DNA of 64,000 bases from Vibrio sp. CB1-14 (GTDB lineage: Bacteria > Pseudomonadota > Gammaproteobacteria > Enterobacterales > Vibrionaceae): contig NZ_CP115920.1 of NCBI RefSeq assembly GCF_040412085.2, forward strand, positions 1,922,001 to 1,986,000, in the 5' to 3' direction. Shown piece after piece: positions 28,882 through 38,058 of this stretch. The notes beneath the pieces are model-generated. The model was not told the DNA's origin, made no database searches, and was given only the letters and a program-made list of their open reading frames with translations. Both the position numbers and the translations under genes were made by a program. Position 1 is the stretch's first letter. Each line of letters starts with the position of its first letter.

Positions 28882-30309
28882 ATGAGCCAAGAAAAGCAGC
28901 TTGAACAAGTCTACAACTATACCGTAGTACGCCAGTTCACATTAGTGACGATTCTCTGGGGTATTGTTGGTATGGCAGTAGGTGTTTTGATTGCCGCTCA
29001 ATTAGTTTGGCCACAGCTCAACTTTGATACGCCGTGGTTGACGTACAGTCGTTTACGTCCTTTGCATACTAATGCGGTAATCTTTGCGTTTGGTACCAGT
29101 GCTCTGTTTGCAACGTCTTATTATGTTGTGCAGCGTACCTGTCAAACGAGATTATTTGGAGGCCCTCTTGTCGCATTCACCTTTTGGGGATGGCAAGCAA
29201 TTATTTTAGCCGCTGCAATTACTCTGCCGTTAGGTTTTACCTCAGGTAAAGAGTATGCAGAATTAGAATGGCCAATCGATATCGCTATTGCAGTGGTATG
29301 GGTGTCTTACGCTATTGTGTTCTTCGGAACGCTCATCAAGCGTAAAACGTCACATATCTATGTAGCGAACTGGTTCTTTGGTGCGTTCATCATCACCGTT
29401 GCAGTACTTCACATTGTGAACAGTATGGCAATTCCTGTATCGATGGGTAAATCTTACTCCGTCTATTCAGGGGCCGTCGATGCGATGGTTCAATGGTGGT
29501 ACGGCCACAACGCGGTAGGTTTCCTTCTTACAGCCGGTTTCTTGGGTATGATGTACTACTTCGTACCAAAGCAAGCTGAACGTCCTGTTTACTCTTACCG
29601 TCTATCGATCGTTCACTTCTGGGCGCTTGTCTCTCTGTATATTTGGGCTGGTCCTCACCACCTACACTATACAGCTCTACCAGACTGGACTCAGTCTCTA
29701 GGTATGGTGATGTCTTTGGTTCTATTTGCTCCGTCTTGGGGTGGTATGATCAACGGTATCATGACGCTGTCAGGTGCTTGGCACAAGCTGCGTTACGACC
29801 CAATTCTTCGTTTCTTGATCGTTTCCCTATCGTTCTACGGTATGTCAACGTTTGAAGGTCCGATGATGTCTATTAAGACGGTTAACGCTCTGTCTCACTA
29901 CACCGACTGGACAATCGGTCACGTGCACTCAGGTGCTTTAGGTTGGGTTGCGATGGTTTCCATCGGTTCTGTTTACCACCTAGTACCTCGCCTATTCGGT
30001 CAAGAGCGTATGTACTCTGTCGGCCTTATTAACACCCACTTCTGGCTAGCAACTATCGGTACAGTTCTGTACATCGTTGCGATGTGGATCTCTGGTGTTA
30101 TGCAAGGTCTGATGTGGCGTGCAGTTAACTCGGACGGTACGCTAACCTACAGCTTCGTTGAATCTGTACAAGCGTCGTACCCGTTCTACTTCGTTCGTTT
30201 TGTTGGCGGCTTCATCTTCTTAGCGGGTATGTTCTTAATGGCATACAACACGTACAAGACAGTAACAGCAGCTAAAGGTAGCTTGAAAGCTGCCCCTCAA
30301 CCGGCTTAA
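28882..30309 (+). CDS. ccoN: cbb3-type cytochrome c oxidase subunit I (CcoN)
   Basis: This is the catalytic haem-copper subunit of the high-affinity terminal oxidase, which reduces O2 to water in the inner membrane under low oxygen. It has 475 residues, about twelve membrane helices, and the family's conserved His-rich stretches ([44 protein letters not shown]). I take the ATG at 28882 because GGAAG sits 7 bases before it; an in-frame ATG at 28876 is too close to that site. It is the first gene of ccoNOQP, and the length is normal. Confidence 0.96.
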   Translation: MSQEKQLEQVYNYTVVRQFTLVTILWGIVGMAVGVLIAAQLVWPQLNFDTPWLTYSRLRPLHTNAVIFAFGTSALFATSYYVVQRTCQTRLFGGPLVAFTFWGWQAIILAAAITLPLGFTSGKEYAELEWPIDIAIAVVWVSYAIVFFGTLIKRKTSHIYVANWFFGAFIITVAVLHIVNSMAIPVSMGKSYSVYSGAVDAMVQWWYGHNAVGFLLTAGFLGMMYYFVPKQAERPVYSYRLSIVHFWALVSLYIWAGPHHLHYTALPDWTQSLGMVMSLVLFAPSWGGMINGIMTLSGAWHKLRYDPILRFLIVSLSFYGMSTFEGPMMSIKTVNALSHYTDWTIGHVHSGALGWVAMVSIGSVYHLVPRLFGQERMYSVGLINTHFWLATIGTVLYIVAMWISGVMQGLMWRAVNSDGTLTYSFVESVQASYPFYFVRFVGGFIFLAGMFLMAYNTYKTVTAAKGSLKAAPQPA

Positions 30310-30320
30310 GGAGATTAAAG

Positions 30321-30941
30321 ATGAGCTCAAACTCTAACAATCGCCATGAAGTCGTTGAACGTAACGTTGGCTTACTGGCTATTTTAATCGTATTCGCAAT
30401 CAGTTTAGGCGCGCTTGTTGAAATCACTCCGTTGATTTTCCAAAAGCAAACTACTGAACCTGTGAAAAATCTTCGTGCGTACAGTGCACTGGAAATGGAA
30501 GGTCGCGATATCTACATTCGTGAAGGTTGTAACGTTTGTCACAGCCAAATGATCCGTCCTTTCCGTTCAGAAACTGAGCGTTACGGTCACTACTCTGTCG
30601 CTGGTGAAAGCGTTTGGGAACACCCATTCCTATGGGGTTCTAAGCGTACTGGCCCAGATCTCGCCCGTGTTGGTGGACGTTACTCTGATGAGTGGCACCG
30701 AGTTCACCTAATCGATCCTCGCGAATTGGTTCCAGAATCAAACATGCCAGGTTTCCCTTGGCTAGAGGAAAACGTACTGGATGGCAAATTGACACAGAAG
30801 AAACTAGAAATCTTCCGTAACCAGTTTGGCGTTCCATACACGGATGAGCAAATCGCAAACGCGGCTAAAGACGTAGAAGGTAAAACAGAGATGGATGCCA
30901 TCATTGCTTATCTTCAATCTTTAGGCCATGCGATGAAATAA
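30321..30941 (+). CDS. ccoO: cbb3-type cytochrome c oxidase subunit II, monohaem (CcoO)
   Basis: Membrane-anchored monohaem cytochrome c of the cbb3 oxidase, 206 residues. An N-terminal membrane helix (about 18-40) is followed by the haem-binding CNVCH motif in [17 protein letters not shown], a family hallmark. Downstream methionines, as in [11 protein letters not shown], provide the haem axial ligand. It follows ccoN by 11 bases with a GGAG ribosome site and precedes ccoQ. Confidence 0.96.
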   Translation: MSSNSNNRHEVVERNVGLLAILIVFAISLGALVEITPLIFQKQTTEPVKNLRAYSALEMEGRDIYIREGCNVCHSQMIRPFRSETERYGHYSVAGESVWEHPFLWGSKRTGPDLARVGGRYSDEWHRVHLIDPRELVPESNMPGFPWLEENVLDGKLTQKKLEIFRNQFGVPYTDEQIANAAKDVEGKTEMDAIIAYLQSLGHAMK

Positions 30942-30951
30942 GGAGGGGCTT

Positions 30952-31125
30952 ATGGATATCGGTACTATTCACAGTATTTGGACCATAGTGTTGTTCGCAA
31001 GCTTCATTGGTGTTGTGTGGTGGGCCTTTGGCAAAAGCCGCAAAGCACGCTTTGAAGAAGATGCAAACTTAGTGTTCGCTGACGAACAAAAAGCCACCTC
31101 CGAAGAAAAAGGAGTGACTAAGTAA
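30952..31125 (+). CDS. ccoQ: cbb3-type oxidase small subunit (CcoQ/FixQ)
   Basis: A 57-residue single-pass membrane protein (helix about residues 8-27, IWTIVLFASFIGVVWWAF) with a charged cytoplasmic tail. Size, position between ccoO and ccoP and the W-W-A-F end of the helix fit CcoQ, which stabilises the oxidase complex. A strong AGGAGG ribosome site precedes the ATG. Its TAA overlaps the ccoP ATG (TAATG at 31123-31127), so the two are translationally coupled. Confidence 0.9.
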   Translation: MDIGTIHSIWTIVLFASFIGVVWWAFGKSRKARFEEDANLVFADEQKATSEEKGVTK

Positions 31126-32099
31126 TGACTACATTCTGGAGTCTATGGATTATTGTCATCACAGTCGGTACGCTGGTTGGTTGTGCAGCGATCCTATATT
31201 GGTGTGTTCGCGACAAAATGGGTGTCGAAGAAGGCGAAGATATGGGTCACGAATACGATGGTATTCGTGAGTTGAACAACCCACTGCCTAAGTGGTGGAC
31301 TTATTTGTTTGTCGGTACGTTCATCTTTGCCGCTATTTACCTTGCTATGTACCCAGGCTTGGGTAACTACAAGGGTCTTCTTGGCTGGCAAAGTTCGGAT
31401 CAAACCGTACGCTCACTTGAAGAGTCAAAAGCCTCTATTGCCGCTGCTCAAGAAAACAAAACTCTTGTTCAGTACGCAAAAGAGCTTGATGACGCAGATG
31501 CCTACTTCGGTGAAGCATTTAACCGCCTAGCAAAAACATCGGATGGTGCGCTACGCCCTATCCCTGAAATTGCTACCGACAGTGAAGCAATTAAAGTAGG
31601 TCAACGTTTGTTCCTACAAAACTGTTCACAATGTCACGGTTCGGATGCTCGCGGTCAAACTGGCTTCCCTAACCTAACGGACAATGCATGGCTATACGGC
31701 GGTGAGCCTGAGGCAATCGTGACAACGCTGCTGCACGGCCGCGTTGGTCAGATGCCGGGTTGGAAAGATGCCCTTGGTGAAGATGGCGTACGTGAAGTCG
31801 TTAGCTACACGTTAAGCCTTTCAGGTCGTAAAGTGAACGCCCGTGAAGCAGAAGCGGGTAAAGCTCGTTTCGTCGTGTGTGCAGCGTGTCATGGTACAGA
31901 TGGTAAGGGCAACCCTGCTGTCGGAGCGCCAGATCTTACCGACCAAGTATGGTTATTTGGCGATTCTCGCGCGGCTGTAACAGAAACCGTTATGAATGGT
32001 CGCTCGGGTGTAATGCCAGCATGGAAAGACATCCTAGGTGAAGAAAAAGTACAGCTAGTATCAGCGTACGTTTGGAGCCTAAGTAATTCCGACAAATAA
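31125..32099 (+). CDS. ccoP: cbb3-type cytochrome c oxidase subunit III, dihaem (CcoP)
   Basis: Dihaem cytochrome c that passes electrons to CcoN/CcoO. The 324 residues include two N-terminal membrane segments (about 4-26 and 58-76), the second after LPKWWTYLFVGTF, then two cytochrome c domains with CSQCHG (about 166) and CAACHG (about 250). The paired GQMPGWKD and GVMPAWKD motifs supply the Met ligands. It is the last gene of the structural operon and is followed by a strong terminator. Confidence 0.96.
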   Translation: MTTFWSLWIIVITVGTLVGCAAILYWCVRDKMGVEEGEDMGHEYDGIRELNNPLPKWWTYLFVGTFIFAAIYLAMYPGLGNYKGLLGWQSSDQTVRSLEESKASIAAAQENKTLVQYAKELDDADAYFGEAFNRLAKTSDGALRPIPEIATDSEAIKVGQRLFLQNCSQCHGSDARGQTGFPNLTDNAWLYGGEPEAIVTTLLHGRVGQMPGWKDALGEDGVREVVSYTLSLSGRKVNAREAEAGKARFVVCAACHGTDGKGNPAVGAPDLTDQVWLFGDSRAAVTETVMNGRSGVMPAWKDILGEEKVQLVSAYVWSLSNSDK

Positions 32100-32113
32100 G
32101 TAACATTTCAATA

Positions 32114-32140
32114 ACAGCCCCTTGTAAGGGGCTGTCTTTT
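32114..32140 (+). terminator. Rho-independent terminator after ccoP
   Basis: A 10-bp perfect stem (ACAGCCCCTT with AAGGGGCTGT, 2-base loop) is followed by CTTTTCT. It separates the structural ccoNOQP genes from the assembly genes starting at 32189. Confidence 0.85.
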
Positions 32141-32188
32141 CTAGATAAATTATAATTTCTTTCTTAGTCAGCTGTTGAGAACTTTTTT

Positions 32189-32668
32189 ATGGTAAAGCCT
32201 TGGTATAAACAATTCTGGCCGTGGTTTCTAATCGCGTTGCCTCTGTCTGTTGTGATCGGAACTGGTTATCGAATCTCGCTGTTAATGGACAACCAAGTCA
32301 GCTTAGTTGCCGAGGATTACTATAAAAAAGGAAAAGGGATTAATGTTGATTTAACCAAGATAAACGTTGCTAGAGAGCTTGAACTCAATGCAGCGGTATC
32401 GTCAGCAGGCGATACTATTTTGATTAAGTTCCAAAAAGGTCAATTGCCTCACTTCCCTGCTCTTACTGCTACGTTTACCCATCGCACACTGCCGGACCGT
32501 GATTTTGAAAAGCTTGTCACTGCAGATGCTAAAGGCACCTACCGACTAACACTTGATCACGATGTTCAAGGTCCTTGGTTTGTAGAGCTACAACCACATG
32601 ACCAAGCTTGGATGGTTCAAGGCCGAGTAACATTCCCAACTGAAACTGATGTAGTGTTGTTAGATTAA
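32189..32668 (+). CDS. FixH/CcoH-family oxidase assembly protein
   Basis: Membrane-anchored protein of 159 residues. A short N-terminus, KPWYKQFWPWFLI, leads into one membrane helix (about 10-30), followed by the family hallmark VAEDYYKKGKGIN and a periplasmic beta domain ending in HDQAWMVQGR. FixH/CcoH proteins are needed for cbb3 oxidase assembly. It lies just downstream of the ccoP terminator and 3 bases before the copper ATPase gene, so it probably starts the assembly operon fixH-ccoI-ccoS. No ccoG (rdxA) gene lies between, unlike many proteobacterial loci. Confidence 0.85.
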   Translation: MVKPWYKQFWPWFLIALPLSVVIGTGYRISLLMDNQVSLVAEDYYKKGKGINVDLTKINVARELELNAAVSSAGDTILIKFQKGQLPHFPALTATFTHRTLPDRDFEKLVTADAKGTYRLTLDHDVQGPWFVELQPHDQAWMVQGRVTFPTETDVVLLD

Positions 32669-32671
32669 ATT

Positions 32672-35041
32672 ATGAGTAAGACGTGTTATCACTGCGGTGA
32701 AGATGTACCAGCCAACACGAACTTCAACGTAGAAATTTTAGGTGCAGACCGGGAGATGTGTTGTCCCGGCTGCGAAAGTGTGGCTCAAACGATTGTCGAT
32801 AGTGGCTTAGTCTCCTACTACCAATATCGCACTACCACAGCAGAGAAGGCTGATTTAGTGCCCGAGCAGCTAAGAGCACTCATTCATTACGACAATGAAG
32901 ATGTGCAAGCTGAGTTTGTAAGGAATCACGAAGACACCAAGGAAGTGACATTGTCACTTGAGGGGGTTGCCTGTGCAGCCTGTGCTTGGTTAATAGAAAA
33001 GCGCATGTCCGTCGAGCCTGGTGTTGTTTCTATTCGGGTTAACACCACGACAAACCGTGCTCTCCTTAAATGGGACAAAACTGCCACCCAACTCAGTCAG
33101 TTACTCTCCTCTATCCATACCCTCGGCTACAAAGCTGCACCGTTTGAGGCAGACAAGCAAGAAGCGGCTTATCATGCCACAATGAAGCAATACCTATATC
33201 GATTGGGTATTGCTGGCCTTGCGACCATGCAAGTGATGATGCTGGCAGTAGCCCTGTATCTAGAAGTATTTGGTAACCTTGAACCTGAGTTCAAAAGTTA
33301 TTTCCGTTGGGTTAGCTTGATTTTCGCAACGCCTGTTCTCCTCTACTCTGCTCTTCCGTTCTATATCAATGCTTGGCGAAGTATCAAAGGGCGAACCCTT
33401 GGCATGGATGTCCCTGTCTCTATTGCTCTGATATTCGCTTATGTAGCGAGTTTAGTCGCGACCGTCACAGAACAAGGGGAAGTGTTCTTCGAGTCTATCT
33501 CGATGTTTACGTTCTTCTTACTGATTGGCCGTTATTTAGAGATGCGAGCGCGAAGAAAAGCCGCCGCGGCAAGTGGGAACCTTCTAAAGCTCATTCCTGC
33601 CATTGCCAATAAACTCAATGGTGAACAAGTCCCGGTTAAGTCGCTTCAAATTGGCGATCAAATAAAAGTATTACCTGGGGAGCACATTCCAGCGGATGGT
33701 GTCGTACTTAATGGCCGTATTCACATCGATGAATCAATGCTAACGGGTGAATCACTACCGGTTGTAAAAGGCAAAGACGACTTTGTCTATGCCGGTACGC
33801 TAAATGGTGATGAAGCCTTTGATCTTGAAGTGCGCTCCACCAAAGCCGACTCAATGATTTCTAGCATTGTTCGATTGCAAGATGAAGCCCAATTGAGCAA
33901 GCCTAAAATTGCCGAAATCGCTGACATCGTGGCACGTTACTTTGTTGCTATCATACTCGTAATTGCTGCAGGCACATGGTTGTTCTGGCATCAAACGGAA
34001 CCTGATGATGCGTTTTGGATCATGCTGTCTGTGCTCGTAGCAACCTGCCCTTGTGCTCTATCATTAGCTACGCCGACCGCAATCACTTGTTCAAGTTCGC
34101 GTATGGGGACGTTAGGTATTCTATCTCGACGCGGACACGTATTTGAAACCTTGTGCAAAGTTAACCATCTCGTTGTCGACAAGACGGGTACTCTCACTCA
34201 TGGGGACATTGAAATTGCTCGTACGCACGCTTTTGGTGATCAATCTGAAGTAGAGTTCCTGAGCATTGCTGCATCCCTAGAAAGTCACGCCAACCACCCT
34301 ATTGCTCGTGCATTCAAACCATACCTGAACCATTCAGTTTTGGTGACAGATGTAGAAAACGTTATCGGCTCAGGTTTGCAAGGTATCATTGATGGTAAGC
34401 TGGTTAAAATTGGTAACGCGCACTATGTATTAGGACGTGACGATGCTGCTCTAAACAGCGTTTATATGTCTATAGATGGTCAACATGTAGCAACATTCGA
34501 GTATCGTGACCCAATTCGTAAAGAAGCGGTCGAATTTATCAACAAGATGCGTGAAGCCGGTGTGAAAACAACACTACTTACTGGTGATACACTCTCCAAC
34601 GCCGAGCCCGTCGCGAAAGAAGTCGGTATTGATGACGTCATTGCCAGTGCTTCACCTAGCGATAAACTGAATTACCTCAAATCTCTCGATTCTGATGACA
34701 TAACTATGATGATTGGTGATGGCATTAATGATGCTCCGACTCTAGCCGGCGCTCATCTATCTATAGCTATGGGTGGTGGTACCGATGTTGCCAAGGCTTC
34801 TGCTGATCTTGTTTTATTGGGTGACAGGTTGGATAAAATACTCACTGCTCGCGAACTCGCGTTAAGAACTCGCAAGATCATCAGAGAGAACTTAGCTTGG
34901 TCTTTAGGGTATAATGTTTTGATTCTACCATTAGCAGTCGCAGGACTCGTCGCGCCTTACATTGCGGTTGTGGGCATGTCAGCAAGCTCCATTATTGTCG
35001 TTTCAAACTCGCTACGCTTGCTTAAAGAAGAAGGTAAGTAA
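32672..35041 (+). CDS. ccoI: Copper-transporting P-type ATPase for cbb3 oxidase maturation (CcoI)
   Basis: An inner-membrane P1B ATPase of 789 residues that supplies copper for the CcoN active site. In order: an N-terminal Cys-rich segment (CYHCGEDVP, then CCPGCESV) typical of CcoI/FixI, a heavy-metal-associated domain with GVACAACAW, the TGES actuator motif, the CPC transport motif (ATCPCALSLATP), the phosphorylation site DKTGTLTHG and GDGINDAP of the ATP-binding core. It has eight predicted membrane helices. It is tightly linked to fixH (3 bases) and ccoS (1 base). Confidence 0.94.
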   Translation: MSKTCYHCGEDVPANTNFNVEILGADREMCCPGCESVAQTIVDSGLVSYYQYRTTTAEKADLVPEQLRALIHYDNEDVQAEFVRNHEDTKEVTLSLEGVACAACAWLIEKRMSVEPGVVSIRVNTTTNRALLKWDKTATQLSQLLSSIHTLGYKAAPFEADKQEAAYHATMKQYLYRLGIAGLATMQVMMLAVALYLEVFGNLEPEFKSYFRWVSLIFATPVLLYSALPFYINAWRSIKGRTLGMDVPVSIALIFAYVASLVATVTEQGEVFFESISMFTFFLLIGRYLEMRARRKAAAASGNLLKLIPAIANKLNGEQVPVKSLQIGDQIKVLPGEHIPADGVVLNGRIHIDESMLTGESLPVVKGKDDFVYAGTLNGDEAFDLEVRSTKADSMISSIVRLQDEAQLSKPKIAEIADIVARYFVAIILVIAAGTWLFWHQTEPDDAFWIMLSVLVATCPCALSLATPTAITCSSSRMGTLGILSRRGHVFETLCKVNHLVVDKTGTLTHGDIEIARTHAFGDQSEVEFLSIAASLESHANHPIARAFKPYLNHSVLVTDVENVIGSGLQGIIDGKLVKIGNAHYVLGRDDAALNSVYMSIDGQHVATFEYRDPIRKEAVEFINKMREAGVKTTLLTGDTLSNAEPVAKEVGIDDVIASASPSDKLNYLKSLDSDDITMMIGDGINDAPTLAGAHLSIAMGGGTDVAKASADLVLLGDRLDKILTARELALRTRKIIRENLAWSLGYNVLILPLAVAGLVAPYIAVVGMSASSIIVVSNSLRLLKEEGK

Positions 35042-35042
35042 C

Positions 35043-35249
35043 ATGGAAAGCATCTATATCCTCATTCCCATCGCCATTGTTTTGGTGTGTGTGGCTGTTG
35101 CCATCTTCTTATGGGCGGTGAAAAGCGAACAATTTGAAGACCTAGAACGTCAAGGCCACAATATTTTGTTTGACGAAGACACCGACCAACAAGCTAAAGC
35201 AAAACAAGCGAGTCACAAGCCGAAACAGGAAGACTCGCGTGAATCTTGA
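35043..35249 (+). CDS. ccoS: cbb3-type oxidase assembly protein CcoS
   Basis: A 68-residue protein with one N-terminal membrane helix (MESIYILIPIAIVLVCVAVA). The hallmark WAVKSEQFEDLERQGHNILF follows the helix, as in CcoS. CcoS is needed for cofactor insertion in cbb3 oxidases. The start lies 1 base after the ccoI stop, and the end overlaps the next gene. Confidence 0.9.
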   Translation: MESIYILIPIAIVLVCVAVAIFLWAVKSEQFEDLERQGHNILFDEDTDQQAKAKQASHKPKQEDSRES

Positions 35250-35913
35250 CCTAGTTGGTGCTTTTACCATCGGCCTTTTAGGAGCAGGCCACTGCATGGG
35301 AATGTGCGGTGGTATTGCATCCCTTCTTTCCATTGGACAATCGAATAAAACCCCCACCGCACTTATAATCAATTACAACCTTGGCCGTTTGCTAAGTTAC
35401 ACGTTGATCGGTAGTGTTGTGGGCGGAACGATTGCAGGGATTGCATCGCTTTCCCAGTTCAATCAATCGCTTGCGTTTGTTCGTATCATCGCCGCTTTGT
35501 TTATGGTGTTGCTCGCTTTCTATGTTGGGCGATGGTGGAATGGACTACTAAAGGTTGAAGCTCTGGGTCAGTCGTTATGGAAGCGTATCTCGCCTCTCGC
35601 CAATGAACTACTGCCACTAAAACACAGTTCTCATGCCATACCGTTTGGTTTTTTATGGGGCTGGTTACCATGCGGCCTTGTCTACTCGGTATTAACCTGG
35701 GCAGCCGTATCTGGAAGTGCATTGGGCGGTGGCGCCACCATGTTAGCTTTTGGTCTTGGTACCTTGCCCGCTATGTTGTTGGTAGGCACGAGCGCTACAA
35801 AATTAAAATCCCTGCAAAATTCACTTATTTTCCGCAACATCGCCGCAGTTTCGATACTCTTTTATGGACTATATACAGGTTACGAGTCGGTGATGATTTT
35901 TAGCGCAAACTAA
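35239..35913 (+). CDS. Sulfite exporter TauE/SafE-like membrane protein (COG2836 type)
   Basis: A multi-pass membrane protein of about 224 residues. The preferred start is GTG at 35239, which has AGGA at a good distance and overlaps the ccoS stop. Upstream in-frame codons would add a lysine-rich extension that is really the ccoS sequence. The first helix carries GHCMGMCGG, a Cys/Met motif typical of this family when linked to cbb3 loci, and a later helix has LWGWLPCGLVYS. These sulphur-containing residues suggest a role in copper or thiol handling for oxidase assembly, but this is inferred from position. It ends the fixH-ccoI-ccoS cluster just upstream of fnr. Confidence 0.75.
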   Translation: MNLDLVGAFTIGLLGAGHCMGMCGGIASLLSIGQSNKTPTALIINYNLGRLLSYTLIGSVVGGTIAGIASLSQFNQSLAFVRIIAALFMVLLAFYVGRWWNGLLKVEALGQSLWKRISPLANELLPLKHSSHAIPFGFLWGWLPCGLVYSVLTWAAVSGSALGGGATMLAFGLGTLPAMLLVGTSATKLKSLQNSLIFRNIAAVSILFYGLYTGYESVMIFSAN

Positions 35914-35964
35914 TAGATGATTGTTTTATCATTGATTTTTTAGCTACCCTTTGGGGGTAATGAA

Positions 35965-35988
35965 TGATAAAATCTTGATGTACATCAA
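35965..35988 (+). promoter_or_regulatory. fnr promoter with a perfect FNR box overlapping the likely start site
   Basis: TTGATGTACATCAA at 35975-35988 matches the FNR consensus TTGATnnnnATCAA in every defined position. Just upstream, TGATAAAAT at 35965-35973 looks like an extended -10. If that is the -10, transcription starts inside the FNR box and Fnr would repress its own gene, as known for E. coli fnr. The box lies 16 bases before the fnr start codon. Confidence 0.8.
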
Positions 35989-36004
35989 ATAGTGAAAGGT
36001 TGTT

Positions 36005-36751
36005 ATGATTTCTGAAAAGCCTGTAGCAAAACGTGTTCAGTCTGGCGGCTGTGCGATTCATTGCCAAGATTGCAGCATTAGTCAGCTCTGCATCCCCTTT
36101 ACTCTCAACGAATCTGAGCTTGATCAACTAGACCAAATCATTGAGCGTAAAAAGCCGATCCAAAAAGGCCAAGAGCTATTCAAAGCAGGTGACGAATTGA
36201 AGTCACTTTATGCTATCCGCTCAGGGACAATTAAAAGTTACACCATTACCGAACAAGGCGACGAGCAGATCACTGCTTTCCACCTAGCTGGCGACCTAGT
36301 GGGTTTTGATGCCATCACCGGTGATGAACACCCAAGCTTTGCGCAAGCTCTTGAAACTTCGATGGTGTGCGAAATTCCTTACGAAATTCTAGATGACCTT
36401 TCAGGCAAAATGCCGAAACTTCGCCAGCAAATCATGCGTTTGATGTCGAATGAAATCAAAGGCGATCAAGAAATGATTTTGCTGCTTTCTAAGAAGAATG
36501 CTGAAGAGCGTCTTGCTGCTTTCCTATACAACCTATCAACTCGCTTCTCACAACGTGGATTTAGCCCAAGGGAGTTCCGCTTGACTATGACTCGCGGTGA
36601 CATCGGTAACTATTTGGGTCTAACGGTTGAGACCATCAGCCGCCTACTTGGCCGCTTCCAAAAAGCAGAAGTACTGAGTGTTAAAGGCAAATACATCACT
36701 ATCATCGACCATGATGCACTGATGGAAATGGCCGGCGTTTCTAAAGAATAA
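36005..36751 (+). CDS. fnr: Oxygen-sensing transcription regulator Fnr
   Basis: A CRP/FNR-family global regulator of the aerobic-anaerobic switch, 248 residues against 250 in E. coli. Cys20, 23 and 29 in [16 protein letters not shown] plus the Cys near residue 122 ([10 protein letters not shown]) are the expected [4Fe-4S] ligands. A cAMP-fold sensor domain and a long dimer helix follow. The recognition helix reads [12 protein letters not shown], giving the E-x-x-S-R contact set for TTGAT half-sites. It sits next to the oxidase genes it is expected to control and has an FNR box in front of its own gene. Confidence 0.97.
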   Translation: MISEKPVAKRVQSGGCAIHCQDCSISQLCIPFTLNESELDQLDQIIERKKPIQKGQELFKAGDELKSLYAIRSGTIKSYTITEQGDEQITAFHLAGDLVGFDAITGDEHPSFAQALETSMVCEIPYEILDDLSGKMPKLRQQIMRLMSNEIKGDQEMILLLSKKNAEERLAAFLYNLSTRFSQRGFSPREFRLTMTRGDIGNYLGLTVETISRLLGRFQKAEVLSVKGKYITIIDHDALMEMAGVSKE

Positions 36752-36785
36752 GCTCGTCAGCTCACTAATTGTCGCAACCTTTCCT

Positions 36786-36819
36786 AAGTGGCTCTACAAT
36801 GAGCCACTTCAAATTTTCT
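36786..36819 (+). terminator. Probable terminator after fnr
   Basis: A 9-bp perfect stem (AAGTGGCTC with GAGCCACTT, 6-base loop) is followed by a moderately T-rich stretch. It separates fnr from uspE. Confidence 0.65.
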
Positions 36820-36907
36820 TCCCTTTAAAATTCAATTTTTCTAAAAAAATTCATAGATTTGCGCTAAAGTGTTTATAGGTAATAGCCCAATTAGGTAGGG
36901 AGTATCT

Positions 36908-37852
36908 ATGAGCATCTACAGTAAAATCCTCGTCGTAGCGAATCTTAATAGCGATGAGCAGCCTGCCCTTGCTCGTGCGGTTCAGCTTGCTAAGAAGAGC
37001 AAATCCAGGAGCCACATTCGTTTCTTCTTATCTATCTACGATTTCTCTTACGACATGACTTCTATGTTGTCACATGAAGAACGTGACGCAATGAGGCGTG
37101 GTGTAATACACCAACGTGAAGAATGGATGAGAAGTGTCGCTAAACCTCACCTCGATGACAGCTTCGATTTCGACGTTACGGTTGTTTGGCATAACAGACC
37201 CTATGTAGCGATCGTGGAGGAAGTTTTTGAGGGACAGCAAGATATTGTCATCAAAGCCACTCGCAAACACGACATTCTCGAGTCGGTGATTTTCACACCA
37301 ACAGATTGGCACTTACTTCGTAAATGCCCAGTACCTGTTTTGTTAGTTAAGAATGCCGATTGGTCAGAGAAAGCCAATATTATTGCATCGGTTCACGTTG
37401 GCTCAGAAAACCCAACCCACATCGATTTGAATGATTGTATGGTGAAGCAACTTGATAGCTTAACCGAACGTCTCGACGCAACGGGCTATCTCGTTAACGC
37501 CTACCCGGTTACACCTGCAAACATCACTATTGAGCTTCCAGAGTTCGATCCAGCAACCTACACCGACGCTGTTCGCGGTCACCATTTGACGGCTATGAAA
37601 GCGCTGCGTCAAAAACATGGTTATGCCGAAGACCAAACGATCGTTGAGCAAGGATTGCCAGAAGACATCATTCCGGATGTAGCTCGTCAGCTGGATGCTG
37701 GCATGGTGATTCTTGGTACTACTGGTCGCACTGGTTTGTCCGCGGTATTTATTGGTAATACAGCAGAGCATGTGATTGATAAGATCAATTGTGATGTCAT
37801 GGCGCTTAAACCGGATGGCTATATTAGCCCTCTAGATCCAGGCCAATCTTAA
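36908..37852 (+). CDS. uspE: Universal stress protein UspE
   Basis: A 314-residue protein made of two tandem universal-stress domains (about 1-155 and 156-305), close to E. coli UspE (316). The second domain ends with the nucleotide-binding-type signature GTTGRTGLSAVFIGNTAEHV. In E. coli, uspE also lies next to fnr, and its product acts in stress resistance, motility and cell aggregation. ATG at 36908 is preceded by a GGTAGGGAG ribosome site. Confidence 0.92.
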   Translation: MSIYSKILVVANLNSDEQPALARAVQLAKKSKSRSHIRFFLSIYDFSYDMTSMLSHEERDAMRRGVIHQREEWMRSVAKPHLDDSFDFDVTVVWHNRPYVAIVEEVFEGQQDIVIKATRKHDILESVIFTPTDWHLLRKCPVPVLLVKNADWSEKANIIASVHVGSENPTHIDLNDCMVKQLDSLTERLDATGYLVNAYPVTPANITIELPEFDPATYTDAVRGHHLTAMKALRQKHGYAEDQTIVEQGLPEDIIPDVARQLDAGMVILGTTGRTGLSAVFIGNTAEHVIDKINCDVMALKPDGYISPLDPGQS

Positions 37853-37878
37853 TTATCTCATCACATGTCCAGTATTTC

Positions 37879-37955
37879 GTCACCCCTGCGCAGGCAGGGG
37901 TCTACTTAACGCATGCACCAAGCCTCGATTAGATTCCTGCCTGCACAGGAATGAC
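37879..37955. repeat. Palindromic dispersed element with 25-bp hairpin-forming inverted ends
   Basis: The left arm at 37879-37903 (GTCACCCCTGC to GGGGTCT) and the inverted right arm at 37931-37955 agree at 20 of 25 positions. Each arm also folds into its own stem (CCCCTGC with GCAGGGG; TTCCTG with CAGGAA). The element lies between uspE and a convergent terminator. A relative with the same architecture is at 46959-47063. It resembles REP/BIME or MITE-type elements common in Vibrio intergenic DNA. Confidence 0.7.
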
Positions 37956-38012
37956 ACGAGTACCCACCAAGCCTTGGATGAATGAGCTTAACTTCTATGT
38001 AACCAACATAAA

Positions 38013-38040
38013 AAAACGCCCCTCAAATAAGGGGCGTTTT
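38013..38040. terminator. Bidirectional terminator between uspE and ttcA
   Basis: A 10-bp perfect stem (AAAACGCCCC with GGGGCGTTTT, 8-base loop) with A-runs on the left and T-runs on the right. It can end transcription of the plus-strand uspE unit and of minus-strand ttcA. Confidence 0.88.
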
Positions 38041-38058
38041 CTTCAATCTAGCGGTGTA

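Noticed and set aside
37879..37955. CRISPR-like repeats
   Set aside because: There are only two inverted arms with a single unrelated core and no regularly spaced direct repeats.
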